DNA of 33,007 bases from Candidatus Moraniibacteriota bacterium (GTDB taxonomy: Bacteria; Patescibacteriota; Minisyncoccia; CAIUEV01). A program made the position numbers and the translations under genes. How positions within the stretch are numbered: position 1 is the first letter of the stretch; each line of letters starts with the position of its first letter. Positions 14,915-23,461 of this stretch are shown piece by piece. Where the stretch lies: positions 1 to 33,007 of the forward strand of contig VGKB01000004.1 in NCBI GenBank assembly GCA_016867255.1, written 5' to 3'. A model generated the notes under the pieces. That model searched no databases, was not told the DNA's origin, and worked only from the letters and a program-made list of their open reading frames with translations.

Positions 14915-15721
14915 TCAGTTCAGCCCGTATTTTTTCTTGATTTTGTTGAATTTTTTGTTGCTTTTTTTGCCCAGTTTTCCCTGAAACCACTTGTCGTAGT
15001 ATTTTTTATATTTCTGGGCGTCTTGGTAGTCTTTTTTGGGGCTGAATTCGCGGCCGGTGGGAGTAAGATCCTCCAGGATATAATCGCCGGTGTAGCGGCT
15101 GGCCATAGTGTTGTAGGTGATGATGCGGCGGGAGGTGCTTTCAATAAAACAATAGCCCGTACCCTTATAGCTGTATTTGGCGGGACAACGGAGCGCCGCC
15201 ACGTCGTGGGATTCCTCAGGAAAAAGGAAAACTCCGGCGGAATAGCCCAACTCGGTGAGCAAAAAAGCGATCAGATAGGAATTTTCACTGCAAATTTGCT
15301 TGTTGTCATAAAGCACTTCATAAGGATAGCGCAGGTGGGGATTGCCGCCCGCCTCAATCTCGTCGCTTTTATCCCAGTCGTAAGGAATATTTTGGGCAAG
15401 ACTTACGGCAATACGCGCCTGGTCGTCAACTTTCTTTGCCTCGGCCTGGATGGCGGCTATGAGTGGGGCCAGAGCCGCTTTTTGGGTGGCTTCGGTGATG
15501 ATCGGCCGGTCTCTTTCGGTGATAGAGGAACAGGTGGGGCAAGCCAGGCGGGGAATGTTATAAATGTAATTGTAAGTGCCGGAATCAAGATTAACGTTGA
15601 TATTTCCTCTTTTCCCTTTCAAGACGTAACTAAAGGAACGGGTGAGGGTTTCCGCTTGGGAATAGCCGGGCAATGCAAAACTAAGCGCCACGAGAAATCC
15701 GATGATTTTTTTAGGGGTCAT
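14915..15721 (-). CDS. Secreted transglutaminase-like (papain fold) protein
   Basis: The 268-aa protein has a signal peptide (about 1-23, cleavage near YSQA|ETL). The central part fits a transglutaminase-like core: a cysteine at 144 in the helix start (DNKQICSENSYL), and a histidine at 172 in ESHDVAAL, with a following aspartate. Two further cysteines in CPTC (61-64) may bind metal or form a disulfide. The C-terminus (about 230-268) is very Lys-rich. Such proteins are cysteine peptidases or crosslinking enzymes acting outside the cell. It converges on the RlpA-like gene and diverges from the NHL propeller gene. The large plus-strand frame over the same DNA is a shadow. Confidence 0.8.
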   Translation of the reverse strand: MTPKKIIGFLVALSFALPGYSQAETLTRSFSYVLKGKRGNINVNLDSGTYNYIYNIPRLACPTCSSITERDRPIITEATQKAALAPLIAAIQAEAKKVDDQARIAVSLAQNIPYDWDKSDEIEAGGNPHLRYPYEVLYDNKQICSENSYLIAFLLTELGYSAGVFLFPEESHDVAALRCPAKYSYKGTGYCFIESTSRRIITYNTMASRYTGDYILEDLTPTGREFSPKKDYQDAQKYKKYYDKWFQGKLGKKSNKKFNKIKKKYGLN

Positions 15722-15800
15722 TTTTTACTGTTTATTTTTATTTTTTTATTCAATAATTTATGTAACCTCCGTATATTTTAATTAATCCTAAAATAAAAAT

Positions 15801-17303
15801 ATGAAAAACAAAAGGTTGAGTCAGTTAATTAGGGGTCTGTTGGCAATAATTTTGGTGTTCGGTATTGGGCCGGCAGCTGCTAAGGCGGCAGCCGATATTT
15901 CCGCCGAGAAAGTGCTGGGGCAAACCAATATGAGCGGCAGTTCGGCTAACCAAGGAGGATCGGCTGCGGCCAACACGCTCTATTATCCTCACTGGGTCTT
16001 TTACGACGGTTCAAAATTTTTTGTGGCTGATTACAACAACCATCGGGTGCTCATTTATAATTCTCTGCCAACTGCCGATAACCAAAGCGCCGATGTGGTG
16101 GTAGGGCAAACAGATATGAGCGGTACTTCCAATTGGCCGGTCAGCGCCGGCACTCTGAGCTATCCCACCGATGTTTATTCGGATGGCACGAAACTTATCA
16201 TTGCCGATTCAAGCAATAGCCGGGTGCTTATCTATAATTCTATTCCCGCCACTAACGGGGCTAGCGCCGATGTGGTGATTGGGCAGACGGACATGACGGG
16301 CAGCAACGGCAACCAGGGCGGGAGCGCAGCCGCAAATACCCTTCATTCCCCAACCGGCGTCCTTGTCTACAATGGGAAGCTTTTTGTATCTGATAATAAT
16401 AACCACCGGGTTCTGATTTTTAATTCCATCCCTACCGCCAATAATGCTAGCGCCGATGTAGTGTTGGGCCAGCCGGATATGACTTCCAACAGTTCTGACC
16501 AGGGCGGCGCGGTGAGCGCGCAAGGAATGCGGATGCCGCGAGGTGTATTTGCCAGCGGAGGAAAGCTTTTTATCTGTGATGACCAAAATAACAGAGTACT
16601 TATATACAATAATATTCCGACCATTAATAACACTGCTCCAGATGTGGTAGTTGGCCAGCCGGACATGAGTTCCAGTAGCGCTAATCAAGGAGGATCGGCC
16701 AATTATAATACCCTCAATAAGCCGCGGGGAGTTTATTCTGACGGTACCCGGCTGTTTATCGCCGACTACCAAAATCATCGGGTGCTTCAGTACAATTCCA
16801 TTCCTGCGGCCAATAACGCTAGCGCGGACAGGATAATTGGCCAAAGTGACCCGGGCCACAACCAGGCCAATCGGGGAGGAGCGACGGCGGCCAACACGCT
16901 CTATCGGCCCTACGGAGTTTTCCAGTACGGTTCCGCTTTGTATGTGGCGGATACCTATAACAATCGGGTTTTATTTTACGATATTGGCCCGGCTGACGGC
17001 TTGAGCTTAAACAAAACTACTCTAAGTTACAGCAAGAAAAAATCTCGTAACACGGCGATCACTATTACCGTTTACGATGTCAATCTTACTAAGCGGAAGA
17101 AAAACTGGGTGAGAGTGAGATTGGGCAATAAAAAGGCCGTGGTAAAAAATGTCCGTAATTCCGGCGACAATTTATTGGTGAACGTGAAGTTGAAATACGG
17201 CAAGTGGAGCCGTAAAAGTTATAATCTTACGGTACAGTACCGAACCAGTAAAAGCAGTTCCTGGGAATCAAAAAGCAAGACTGGCGCGCTGACAATTAAC
17301 TAA
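15801..17303 (+). CDS. Secreted NHL-repeat beta-propeller protein
   Basis: The 500-aa protein has a signal peptide (about 1-31). Six consecutive repeats of about 60 residues follow (about 33-396), each with the pattern ADVVxGQxDM ... N.L..P.GV......LFVADxxNxRVLIYNSIP, which is an NHL six-bladed propeller. The repeats are closely similar, suggesting recent internal duplication. A C-terminal Ig-like beta domain (about 397-500) is Lys/Arg/Ser-rich. NHL propellers bind proteins, glycans or nucleic acids; here it is extracellular, perhaps for adhesion. The start codon follows an A-rich stretch without a clear Shine-Dalgarno. The NUDIX gene follows after 15 nt. Confidence 0.9.
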   Translation: MKNKRLSQLIRGLLAIILVFGIGPAAAKAAADISAEKVLGQTNMSGSSANQGGSAAANTLYYPHWVFYDGSKFFVADYNNHRVLIYNSLPTADNQSADVVVGQTDMSGTSNWPVSAGTLSYPTDVYSDGTKLIIADSSNSRVLIYNSIPATNGASADVVIGQTDMTGSNGNQGGSAAANTLHSPTGVLVYNGKLFVSDNNNHRVLIFNSIPTANNASADVVLGQPDMTSNSSDQGGAVSAQGMRMPRGVFASGGKLFICDDQNNRVLIYNNIPTINNTAPDVVVGQPDMSSSSANQGGSANYNTLNKPRGVYSDGTRLFIADYQNHRVLQYNSIPAANNASADRIIGQSDPGHNQANRGGATAANTLYRPYGVFQYGSALYVADTYNNRVLFYDIGPADGLSLNKTTLSYSKKKSRNTAITITVYDVNLTKRKKNWVRVRLGNKKAVVKNVRNSGDNLLVNVKLKYGKWSRKSYNLTVQYRTSKSSSWESKSKTGALTIN

Positions 17304-17318
17304 CTTACCCCAATTTTT

Positions 17319-17726
17319 ATGAAGAAGCGAGTGCGGGCGATTATTTTTGCGGATGATCGGATAATCTTGATGCGGCGGGAAAAGGCGGGGCGGGAATATT
17401 TTGTCTTCCCGGGCGGGCTGGTAGAGGAAGGTGAATCCAAAGAGGAAGCGCTTAGGCGGGAGTGCCGTGAAGAGCTGGGAATAGAAATAAGGGCAGTAAG
17501 GTTAATAAAGAAACAGGACCTGACCCTTTATGCCGATAAACAAAGGGAGTATTTTTACCTGTGCGAAAAAACTGGCGGCGTTTTGGGCACCGGCGACGGG
17601 CCGGAGTATCAAGACGAAAAAGGATATTGGGGAGCGCACGAGCCGGCGGCGGTGCCGAGAGAAAAGATAAAAGATTTGAAGCTGCTGCCGAAGAATGTCA
17701 AGGGGATAGTGGAGAATTTAAAATGA
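17319..17726 (+). CDS. NUDIX hydrolase
   Basis: The 135-aa protein contains a complete Nudix box, G-x5-E-x7-REUxEExGU, at residues 33-55, with the metal-binding glutamates intact (R47-E48, E51-E52). The length is the usual single domain. NUDIX enzymes hydrolyse nucleoside diphosphates linked to another group (oxidised NTPs, NDP-sugars, dinucleotides); the exact substrate is not visible. It begins 15 nt after the propeller gene and is followed 30 nt later by the membrane-anchored protein gene, so the three may be co-transcribed. Confidence 0.93.
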   Translation: MKKRVRAIIFADDRIILMRREKAGREYFVFPGGLVEEGESKEEALRRECREELGIEIRAVRLIKKQDLTLYADKQREYFYLCEKTGGVLGTGDGPEYQDEKGYWGAHEPAAVPREKIKDLKLLPKNVKGIVENLK

Positions 17727-17756
17727 AGAGCGTTGGGAGTTAGAGGTTTGGAATCC

Positions 17757-19094
17757 ATGTACAACGAAACAGACAGAAAAAAACTTGTGATTATTGGAAC
17801 AGCCGCCGCAGCGGTTTTGCTCGCGGTGTTTTTGACCATTTTTTTTCTTTTTAGGGGAAAGGGAACCGATCAGAAGAAGGCGGTAATGCCTATCCCGGAG
17901 AAGGAGAGCGCCCAATTAAAAGACGAGAAGATCCAGATACTGTCAAGTCTTGAAAGATTACTTGGTTTCGGGAAAACTAAAGAAGAAAACAGCGTTTCTC
18001 CGTTTGAAAATTACATTGAAAAAAGCGATCAGGGAGCGGGTGATAACGTTGAGAGCGCTATTATTGAAGATAAGCCGGATAAGCCGCTGACTTCGGCTCT
18101 GCTCCTGCCGCCCCCGCCGCCGCCTCCGCCGGTAAATATGGACCGCTTGAAAAAGCAAGGGTGCGTGGCGGACGGCATCCTGACCGGCTACAGCCCGGAG
18201 AATATGCGGTTCATTGAACTTATAAACCGCTCAAATTGCTACTATCTGCACCGAGCGATTGAGACTTGGCTTGCCCCGCCCGATTTCAGCCGGGCGGAAA
18301 CCCGCGAGAAACTAATTACCAAAAAGGACATTGTTTACGGCATGTTTATTGCCGAGGCGCTGGACACTAAAGCTAAATATTACAACGAAAAAAAGAACCG
18401 CGATTTTGATTTTTCCAAAATGTGCCGCAAAGGAACGGCTAACGTTTGGGGGGAGCACACCTGCCAGCCGGCTTTCTCCAGCGTTGAGTACCGCGATTAT
18501 ATGGAGCAGATTACGCGAAAGGCCATCAATTTAGGCGTGCAGAGTTTTACTTTTGGCCAGATTTATTGGCAGGAAGGCTCGGAAAACAAATACGCCGAGG
18601 AAATTATCAAGAATGTCCGCTCCTACGCCAAAGAAAACAATGTGGACGTGATAATCGGCGCGCAGACGGGTTCAATTACCGATGCTCACTACTTGAAACT
18701 TTTTGATTACATTGAAGGCGGAGTGGGAATAGACGGCAACGGCAACATTGAAAGTGGCCCCTGTCTTTCCCGCCGCGGCGGCTGTTGGGCACTGCTTTGG
18801 CACAAAAATTATGCCCAAAACGCCAATAACGTGCTGCTCCACCTTGATTGGACGGGGATTCCCTCCGATGATTTGGATATCTTTGCCCGCATGAGCCGGC
18901 AAAAACGTGCCCAGACTCTTGAAAGACTGTACCAATATTTTCGGGAGAGGGATATGGGGTTTATGATGCCCTTTTTTGGAGTGCTTTACAAAAACAATGG
19001 CGGCTGTTACGGACCCGCGAAAAAATATTATTCTCCGGACAACGCCTATTCCTGTAAAGATGAAGACGCGATTAATCGGATAATGAAGTACTAA
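17757..19094 (+). CDS. Membrane-anchored extracytoplasmic protein, unknown fold
   Basis: The ATG at 17757 is preferred to the in-frame TTG at 17733, giving 445 aa. A single transmembrane segment (about 10-32) is followed by a flexible acidic/Lys stretch and an eight-proline linker (about 117-124), then a globular domain to the end. The domain contains several cysteines and aromatic-rich alternating strand/helix segments (GVQSFTFGQIYW, NVDVIIGAQTG, NVLLHLDWTG), which suggest a TIM-barrel such as glycoside-hydrolase-like proteins, but I cannot name a family or catalytic residues. The anchor plus rigid linker implies display outside the membrane. Confidence 0.8.
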   Translation: MYNETDRKKLVIIGTAAAAVLLAVFLTIFFLFRGKGTDQKKAVMPIPEKESAQLKDEKIQILSSLERLLGFGKTKEENSVSPFENYIEKSDQGAGDNVESAIIEDKPDKPLTSALLLPPPPPPPPVNMDRLKKQGCVADGILTGYSPENMRFIELINRSNCYYLHRAIETWLAPPDFSRAETREKLITKKDIVYGMFIAEALDTKAKYYNEKKNRDFDFSKMCRKGTANVWGEHTCQPAFSSVEYRDYMEQITRKAINLGVQSFTFGQIYWQEGSENKYAEEIIKNVRSYAKENNVDVIIGAQTGSITDAHYLKLFDYIEGGVGIDGNGNIESGPCLSRRGGCWALLWHKNYAQNANNVLLHLDWTGIPSDDLDIFARMSRQKRAQTLERLYQYFRERDMGFMMPFFGVLYKNNGGCYGPAKKYYSPDNAYSCKDEDAINRIMKY

Positions 19095-19125
19095 GTTCCC
19101 AGTTCCTAGTTCCCAATTATAAGGT

Positions 19126-19338
19126 TTATTTTTTCTTGCCTTTCTTGTGGGTGGCAATGAAAGTGGCGGCGGCGGCGCCCACGGCCAGAGCGGCCCCGGC
19201 GGCGATGCCGGCGGCTTTCTTTGGGTTTTCTTTAATATAGCTTACCACCTTGGCGGCGGCTTTTTTGAATTCCTTTTCTGCCTTTTTGGCCTCCGCGAGC
19301 GCCTGTTTTTTTAGGTCAGCGAACTTTTTTTGGTCCAT
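19126..19338 (-). CDS. Small Ala/Lys-rich protein with hydrophobic segment
   Basis: The 70-aa protein has a charged N-terminal helix (about 1-40; Lys/Glu/Ala-rich, amphipathic) followed by a small-residue hydrophobic segment (about 42-62, rich in Gly/Ala) and a basic end KKGKKK. This resembles ElaB/YqjD- or YtxH-like small membrane proteins, but it is too low in complexity for a firm call. No Shine-Dalgarno is clear. Compositional bias could also make this a fortuitous frame. Confidence 0.6.
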   Translation of the reverse strand: MDQKKFADLKKQALAEAKKAEKEFKKAAAKVVSYIKENPKKAAGIAAGAALAVGAAAATFIATHKKGKKK

Positions 19339-19431
19339 AGGTCTTGTTTATTATTTAATATTTTTCATTTTCTCTATTTTCTCAGTTTTTTTGCCGGAGG
19401 GCAAGAGCAAATGAAGTGACGCATAATATTA

Positions 19432-19535
19432 GATGGTTGCAAAACTCCCTATTTTATTTTTTTTGTGGGACGTCGCTTCGCCGCAGACGGCGAGCTAGAT
19501 ACAAAAAAATTGAAATAGGGAGTTTTGCAACCATC
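19432..19535. mobile_element. 104-bp MITE-like inverted-repeat element
   Basis: Perfect 23-bp terminal inverted repeats (19432-19454 and 19513-19535, outer ends GATGGTTGCAAAACT... ) enclose 58 bp. Pairing can continue inward through TTTTTTGT/ACAAAAAA. There is no coding capacity. It lies directly beside a truncated ABC-ATPase gene start. An identical 12-nt end piece GGTTGCAAAACT occurs at 25631-25642. Symmetry and size fit a non-autonomous transposable element; no target duplication is obvious. Confidence 0.75.
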
Positions 19536-19548
19536 AGTATTTCTATTG

Positions 19549-19671
19549 TCAACTGCTGGCGCTGGTTTTGCGGCGGAATAAGTTCCGAAAAGCGTTGGCC
19601 AGGCCGGGCTGTTTTTTGGTATATTCGTAACTTTTGCTCAGTTTTTGGACGGAAATAATTGGTTGTGACAT
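19549..19671 (-). pseudogene. Remnant of an ABC transporter ATP-binding protein (N-terminus)
   Basis: On the minus strand the ATG at 19671 opens a 40-codon frame starting MSQPIISVQKLSKSYEY and including a PGL...FRNLFRRK stretch. This is how ABC-2-type exporter ATPases begin (strand 1, LSKSY, then the linker before the Walker A strand). The frame then reads a few unrelated residues and stops at TGA (19549-19551). No Walker A, signature or Walker B sequence follows; the MITE-like element starts 14 nt further. I infer a gene truncated by insertion/deletion. Confidence 0.7.
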
Positions 19672-19762
19672 TGGTTTTAAAAAAATCTATTCCAATATTC
19701 TTGCTTGCCCGCCGAAGCCCTGCAGGGGCGCAGGAGGGAGAATTTGGGAATGCCTTTAAGCC

Positions 19763-22525
19763 CTAGTAAAGCTCTGTAAGCTGTTTGGTGATCGTTTTGA
19801 GTTCGGCTTGGGCTTTTATGAGAACGGACTTTTGTTTTTCAATTACGGTTGGGGGGGCTTTTTGAAGGAAGTTTTTATTGCGCAAGGTTTTTTTGAGATT
19901 TTTAATCTGGTTTTCCAAAGTGGTTTTTTCTTTCCGGCACCTGGCAATTTCTTTTTTCCGGTCAATTAGCCCCCCAAGAGGTATTTGAATCATAACTCCG
20001 CCGGTCGCCCGGCAAATAGCTTTTCTGATTTTTTGGCCCGATTCGGTAATTGCTAATGATTTAACACCAGTATGCAGATTTTTTATCAAGTCGCTTTGGG
20101 ATTCTATTAGGGAGTAGGTGGCAGTGCCGGCGTAATCAGGACGGTTTTTTATGTCAATTATTACGCGAATCTTTCTGCGGGGTTCAATTTTGTAATCTGC
20201 TCGGACGCTGCGAATGGCTTCAATAATATTTTTTATTAACTCAAAATTTATCAAGTCAGTTTGCGAAGCGCCGGTCAGCTTTTTGTAAAAGTCGCCGGTT
20301 GGCCACCTCTCTACCATAAGCAGTTTGCCTTGCCTAAAGGATTCCCAAATTTTTTCTGTGACGAAAGGAGTGAAGGGGTGCCAGAGTTTAAGCAGGTCCC
20401 GCAAAATTTGATCCAAGATTATGATTTTTGCGGAATTGTTTTCAATTTTGCTTATTTCCAGGTACCAATCGGCAAAGTCGTTCCAGGTAAATTCGCGCAA
20501 TTTTTCCCCGGCTTGGGAAAAACGGTATTTTTCTAAGTCTCCGGTAATTTCACCCACTAATTTTTTCATTTTATGTAAGATCCAAAGGTCAGAAAGGGAA
20601 AAACTTGCCTGCCCGCCGAGGGCTTGGCGAAGGCGGTAAACTCGGAGATTATTTTTCAATGCTGGGTCTTCCCCCAAACCAAATTTTTGGCTTGTTATCA
20701 CAAATCTTGCGATATTCCATAATTTGTTGGTAAAGCGGCGAAAGCCGGCAATTTTTTCCTCTGACAAATTTTGGTCGTTGCCGGGAGCGGAGCCGACCAC
20801 CAGCGACAGGCGTACCGCGTCGGTGCCGTATTTTTCAATCATAGTGAGCGGATCAAGCGCATTGCCTAGCGACTTGCTCATCTTCTGGCCCTTATCGTCA
20901 CGTACCATCCCGTGAAGGTAAACATCCCAGAAAGGAATGTCTCTAACGGCGTAAGTGGTCATTAAGATCATCCGCGCCACCCAAAAAAATATTAGATCGT
21001 AACCGGTTTCCAGGACGCTGGTCGGATGATAATCTTTAAAATCTTGAGAGTCTATTACCAGTCTGCCCTTTTGGATTTTTATTTGCTTCGGCTTCTGAAC
21101 CAGCGAAGAAAAAGTCCAAAGACCGGAAGAAAACCAGGTATCCAGCGTGTCCTCCTCCTGCTTCCAGCCTGTTCCTTTGGGTGCTTGAACCCCGCAATAG
21201 ATTCTTTTGCCCTTGCACCAGACCGGCACGCGGTGGCCAAACCAAATTTGGCGGCTGATGCACCAATCGCGCAAATTTTCCATCCAGCGGAAATACTCCT
21301 TTTCAAACCTCTTGGGGATAATGCGGATTTTTTTTCGGCCGAAAACGCCGACTTTAACAGCTTCGGTAGATAGTTCTTTGATAGATCGGCCGTACCTTCT
21401 AATCTTCTTGTTGACATTGATAAACCATTGCAATGAAGGCAAAACTTCAATCGGTGTGTTACAGCGGTAGCAGAGAGACAAACTGTTGGCGAGAATTTCC
21501 TCTTTTTCCAAAAGCCCGGTGGCTTTTAGGTCTTTTGTTACCTCCTCGCGGGCTTTGGCCGCGTTTAACCCGGAATACTTTCCGAAACCGGTGCGAATAT
21601 TTCCTTTTTCGTCAATAACTTTAACAATTTTGAGCTTGTTGGCCTCGGCAATTTTCCAGTCGTCATGCGAATGGGAGGGGGTAACACCGAGGGCTCCTGT
21701 GCCAAAGCGGGGGTTTACTTCCCTATCAGTGACTACCTTTAAGTTTAAAGCCGTTCCCAAAAAATTAACCTTGAAAGTTTTACCGACATATTTTTGGTAT
21801 CTTTTATCCTTTGGATTGACCGCCACGGCGGTGTCTCCCAGTTTGGTTTCTGGCCGAGTGGTAGCGATGGCAAAAGGAAAACTTTTGGCGTAGCGGAAAG
21901 TGTAGAGTTTGGCTTTTTGCTCCTTGTATTCTACCTCATCATCAGCGAGTGTTGAAGCGCAGCGGGGGCACCAGTTAACCAACCGCTCACCGCGATAGAT
22001 CAAACCGTCAGCGTGCATCATTTTAAAAACCAGATTCACCACGCGGTGGCGGATTTGGTCCAAAGTGTAGGCCTCGCGGCTCCAATCGCAGCTGGCGCCC
22101 ATTTTTTTACTCTGTCGCACAATATTATCATGGGATTCCAAAGCAAACTTCTCTACTCTTTTTAGGAAGGCCTTTTTGCCGATTTTATGGCGATTTAATC
22201 CTTCTTTTTTTAACAATTTCTCTACTTTGTTTTGGGTGGCGATGGAAGCGTGGTCAGTGCCGGGAATCCAAACTGTTTTGTCCCCCTTCATCCGGTGGTA
22301 GCGAATTAAAATATCCTCAAGAGTAATTACTTCTGCGTGGCCCAAGTGCAATTTGCCGGTGACATTAGGCGGCGGCATGGAAATTGAGTAGTGCGGCACT
22401 TTATTTTTAGTAATACCTTTCTTGACGCACTGATCCGGATTAAAAAATCCGGATCCTTCCCAAATCTGGTAGATCTTGTCTTCCGTTTTTTGAAAAACGT
22501 AGTTTTTGGGTAATTTTTCCTTCAT
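19763..22525 (-). CDS. valS: Valyl-tRNA synthetase
   Basis: The 920-aa protein is full length for bacterial ValRS. It contains the HIGH-type motif HLGH (60-63) after MPPPNVTGK, the CP1 editing domain (about 190-350, including FAIATTRPET), LRDWCISRQIWFGHRVPVW, KMSKS at 548-552, a helical anticodon domain, and the ValRS-specific C-terminal coiled coil (about 855-920). It charges tRNA-Val and edits Thr-tRNA-Val. It is retained intact with its editing domain, in contrast to the LeuRS at 8751-10670. No strong Shine-Dalgarno is seen. It is monocistronic by context. Confidence 0.98.
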   Translation of the reverse strand: MKEKLPKNYVFQKTEDKIYQIWEGSGFFNPDQCVKKGITKNKVPHYSISMPPPNVTGKLHLGHAEVITLEDILIRYHRMKGDKTVWIPGTDHASIATQNKVEKLLKKEGLNRHKIGKKAFLKRVEKFALESHDNIVRQSKKMGASCDWSREAYTLDQIRHRVVNLVFKMMHADGLIYRGERLVNWCPRCASTLADDEVEYKEQKAKLYTFRYAKSFPFAIATTRPETKLGDTAVAVNPKDKRYQKYVGKTFKVNFLGTALNLKVVTDREVNPRFGTGALGVTPSHSHDDWKIAEANKLKIVKVIDEKGNIRTGFGKYSGLNAAKAREEVTKDLKATGLLEKEEILANSLSLCYRCNTPIEVLPSLQWFINVNKKIRRYGRSIKELSTEAVKVGVFGRKKIRIIPKRFEKEYFRWMENLRDWCISRQIWFGHRVPVWCKGKRIYCGVQAPKGTGWKQEEDTLDTWFSSGLWTFSSLVQKPKQIKIQKGRLVIDSQDFKDYHPTSVLETGYDLIFFWVARMILMTTYAVRDIPFWDVYLHGMVRDDKGQKMSKSLGNALDPLTMIEKYGTDAVRLSLVVGSAPGNDQNLSEEKIAGFRRFTNKLWNIARFVITSQKFGLGEDPALKNNLRVYRLRQALGGQASFSLSDLWILHKMKKLVGEITGDLEKYRFSQAGEKLREFTWNDFADWYLEISKIENNSAKIIILDQILRDLLKLWHPFTPFVTEKIWESFRQGKLLMVERWPTGDFYKKLTGASQTDLINFELIKNIIEAIRSVRADYKIEPRRKIRVIIDIKNRPDYAGTATYSLIESQSDLIKNLHTGVKSLAITESGQKIRKAICRATGGVMIQIPLGGLIDRKKEIARCRKEKTTLENQIKNLKKTLRNKNFLQKAPPTVIEKQKSVLIKAQAELKTITKQLTELY

Positions 22526-22743
22526 CGCTGTTTGAAATGGTGGATTTTAACGGTTGTAAAATTCTTAATACTCTTACCCTAGCGTGAATTAACCGAACAG
22601 GCAAAGTAGATGCGCATAAGTTCAGATACATATGGGAAAATGGGTCAAAAACAGTTTTAGTGCTACCGAGGTATGGGTATTTGACTTCTTGGAGTGTCCA
22701 GTTTAGCCCAATTGAATAATTTTAGTCCGCTTTTGTAGTAAAT

Positions 22744-23391
22744 TTATTCAAATCGGAACGATTCCAGAATTTTTTGCCGCGCTTCGCCAATAGACGATTC
22801 GGCGGAATCAAGGCCGGTGAATTCAAAGTAAACTACCGCCCCCAGATCGCTTCTCAGGTACACCTGTTTTTTTACCTTGCCGTTTTCGTCAAAATAAATC
22901 ACGTGGGCCGGAAGGCCGTTTATGGTTTCTGCTTCGCTTTTCAGCTTGGTTTTGGGATGCCAGCGGACGATGTCTTTATCAAAACATCTGGCGTCACATC
23001 CTCTTCTATAAACCCAGACGGACTGTTCAAAATTATCTTTGCCGGAAATCAAATATCCGTCCGTGCTCATGCCGTTGCCGAGTGCGTGGCGATTAACCTT
23101 GGTGCCGGGCGGGTGGGCAAAGGAAAAGTAATATTCCTTGCTTTCAAAGATCGGCCAGCCGTCTTCATTAGCGGTTTTGTTTTTATTGGAGTTTGTTACT
23201 GATTGATTAGTATTTTTAGGGACTGTCTTGGGAGGAGATGGTTTAGGTTGATAATAATTAGTGAACAAAAAATAGACCGCTAGCCCTGCCGTTACTACCA
23301 ACGCAATAGTCGCGATACCAACTATAATTGGCAGTAAAACCTTCCAGCCACTGTTTTGATTGTTTTTTTGCGGATTTTGTTTTTTCGGCAC
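22744..23391 (-). CDS. Membrane-anchored protein with PsbP-like outer domain
   Basis: The 215-aa protein has a short basic N-terminus, one transmembrane segment (about 20-43), a Pro/Asn/Lys-rich linker (about 48-75) and a C-terminal domain (about 78-215) starting with W-P-I-F-E-S-K-E-Y-Y-F-S-F-A-H-P. That start plus the end ILESFRFE is the arrangement of PsbP/Mog1-like alpha/beta domains. Two cysteines (RGCDARC) may form a disulfide. Three other proteins in the window (24638, 28713, 29865) share the architecture. Role unknown. Confidence 0.78.
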   Translation of the reverse strand: MPKKQNPQKNNQNSGWKVLLPIIVGIATIALVVTAGLAVYFLFTNYYQPKPSPPKTVPKNTNQSVTNSNKNKTANEDGWPIFESKEYYFSFAHPPGTKVNRHALGNGMSTDGYLISGKDNFEQSVWVYRRGCDARCFDKDIVRWHPKTKLKSEAETINGLPAHVIYFDENGKVKKQVYLRSDLGAVVYFEFTGLDSAESSIGEARQKILESFRFE

Positions 23392-23461
23392 GGGAAAATA
23401 GATATTGAAAGATTTTCCTTATTCTACCACGAAGATATGTTTTATGTTTAAAAAACCAAAA

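Noticed and set aside
14900..15781. 293-aa plus-strand open frame
   Set aside because: It is antisense to the transglutaminase-like gene, which has a proper signal peptide and catalytic-type motif; the plus frame is a shadow with low-complexity Phe/Val-rich sequence.
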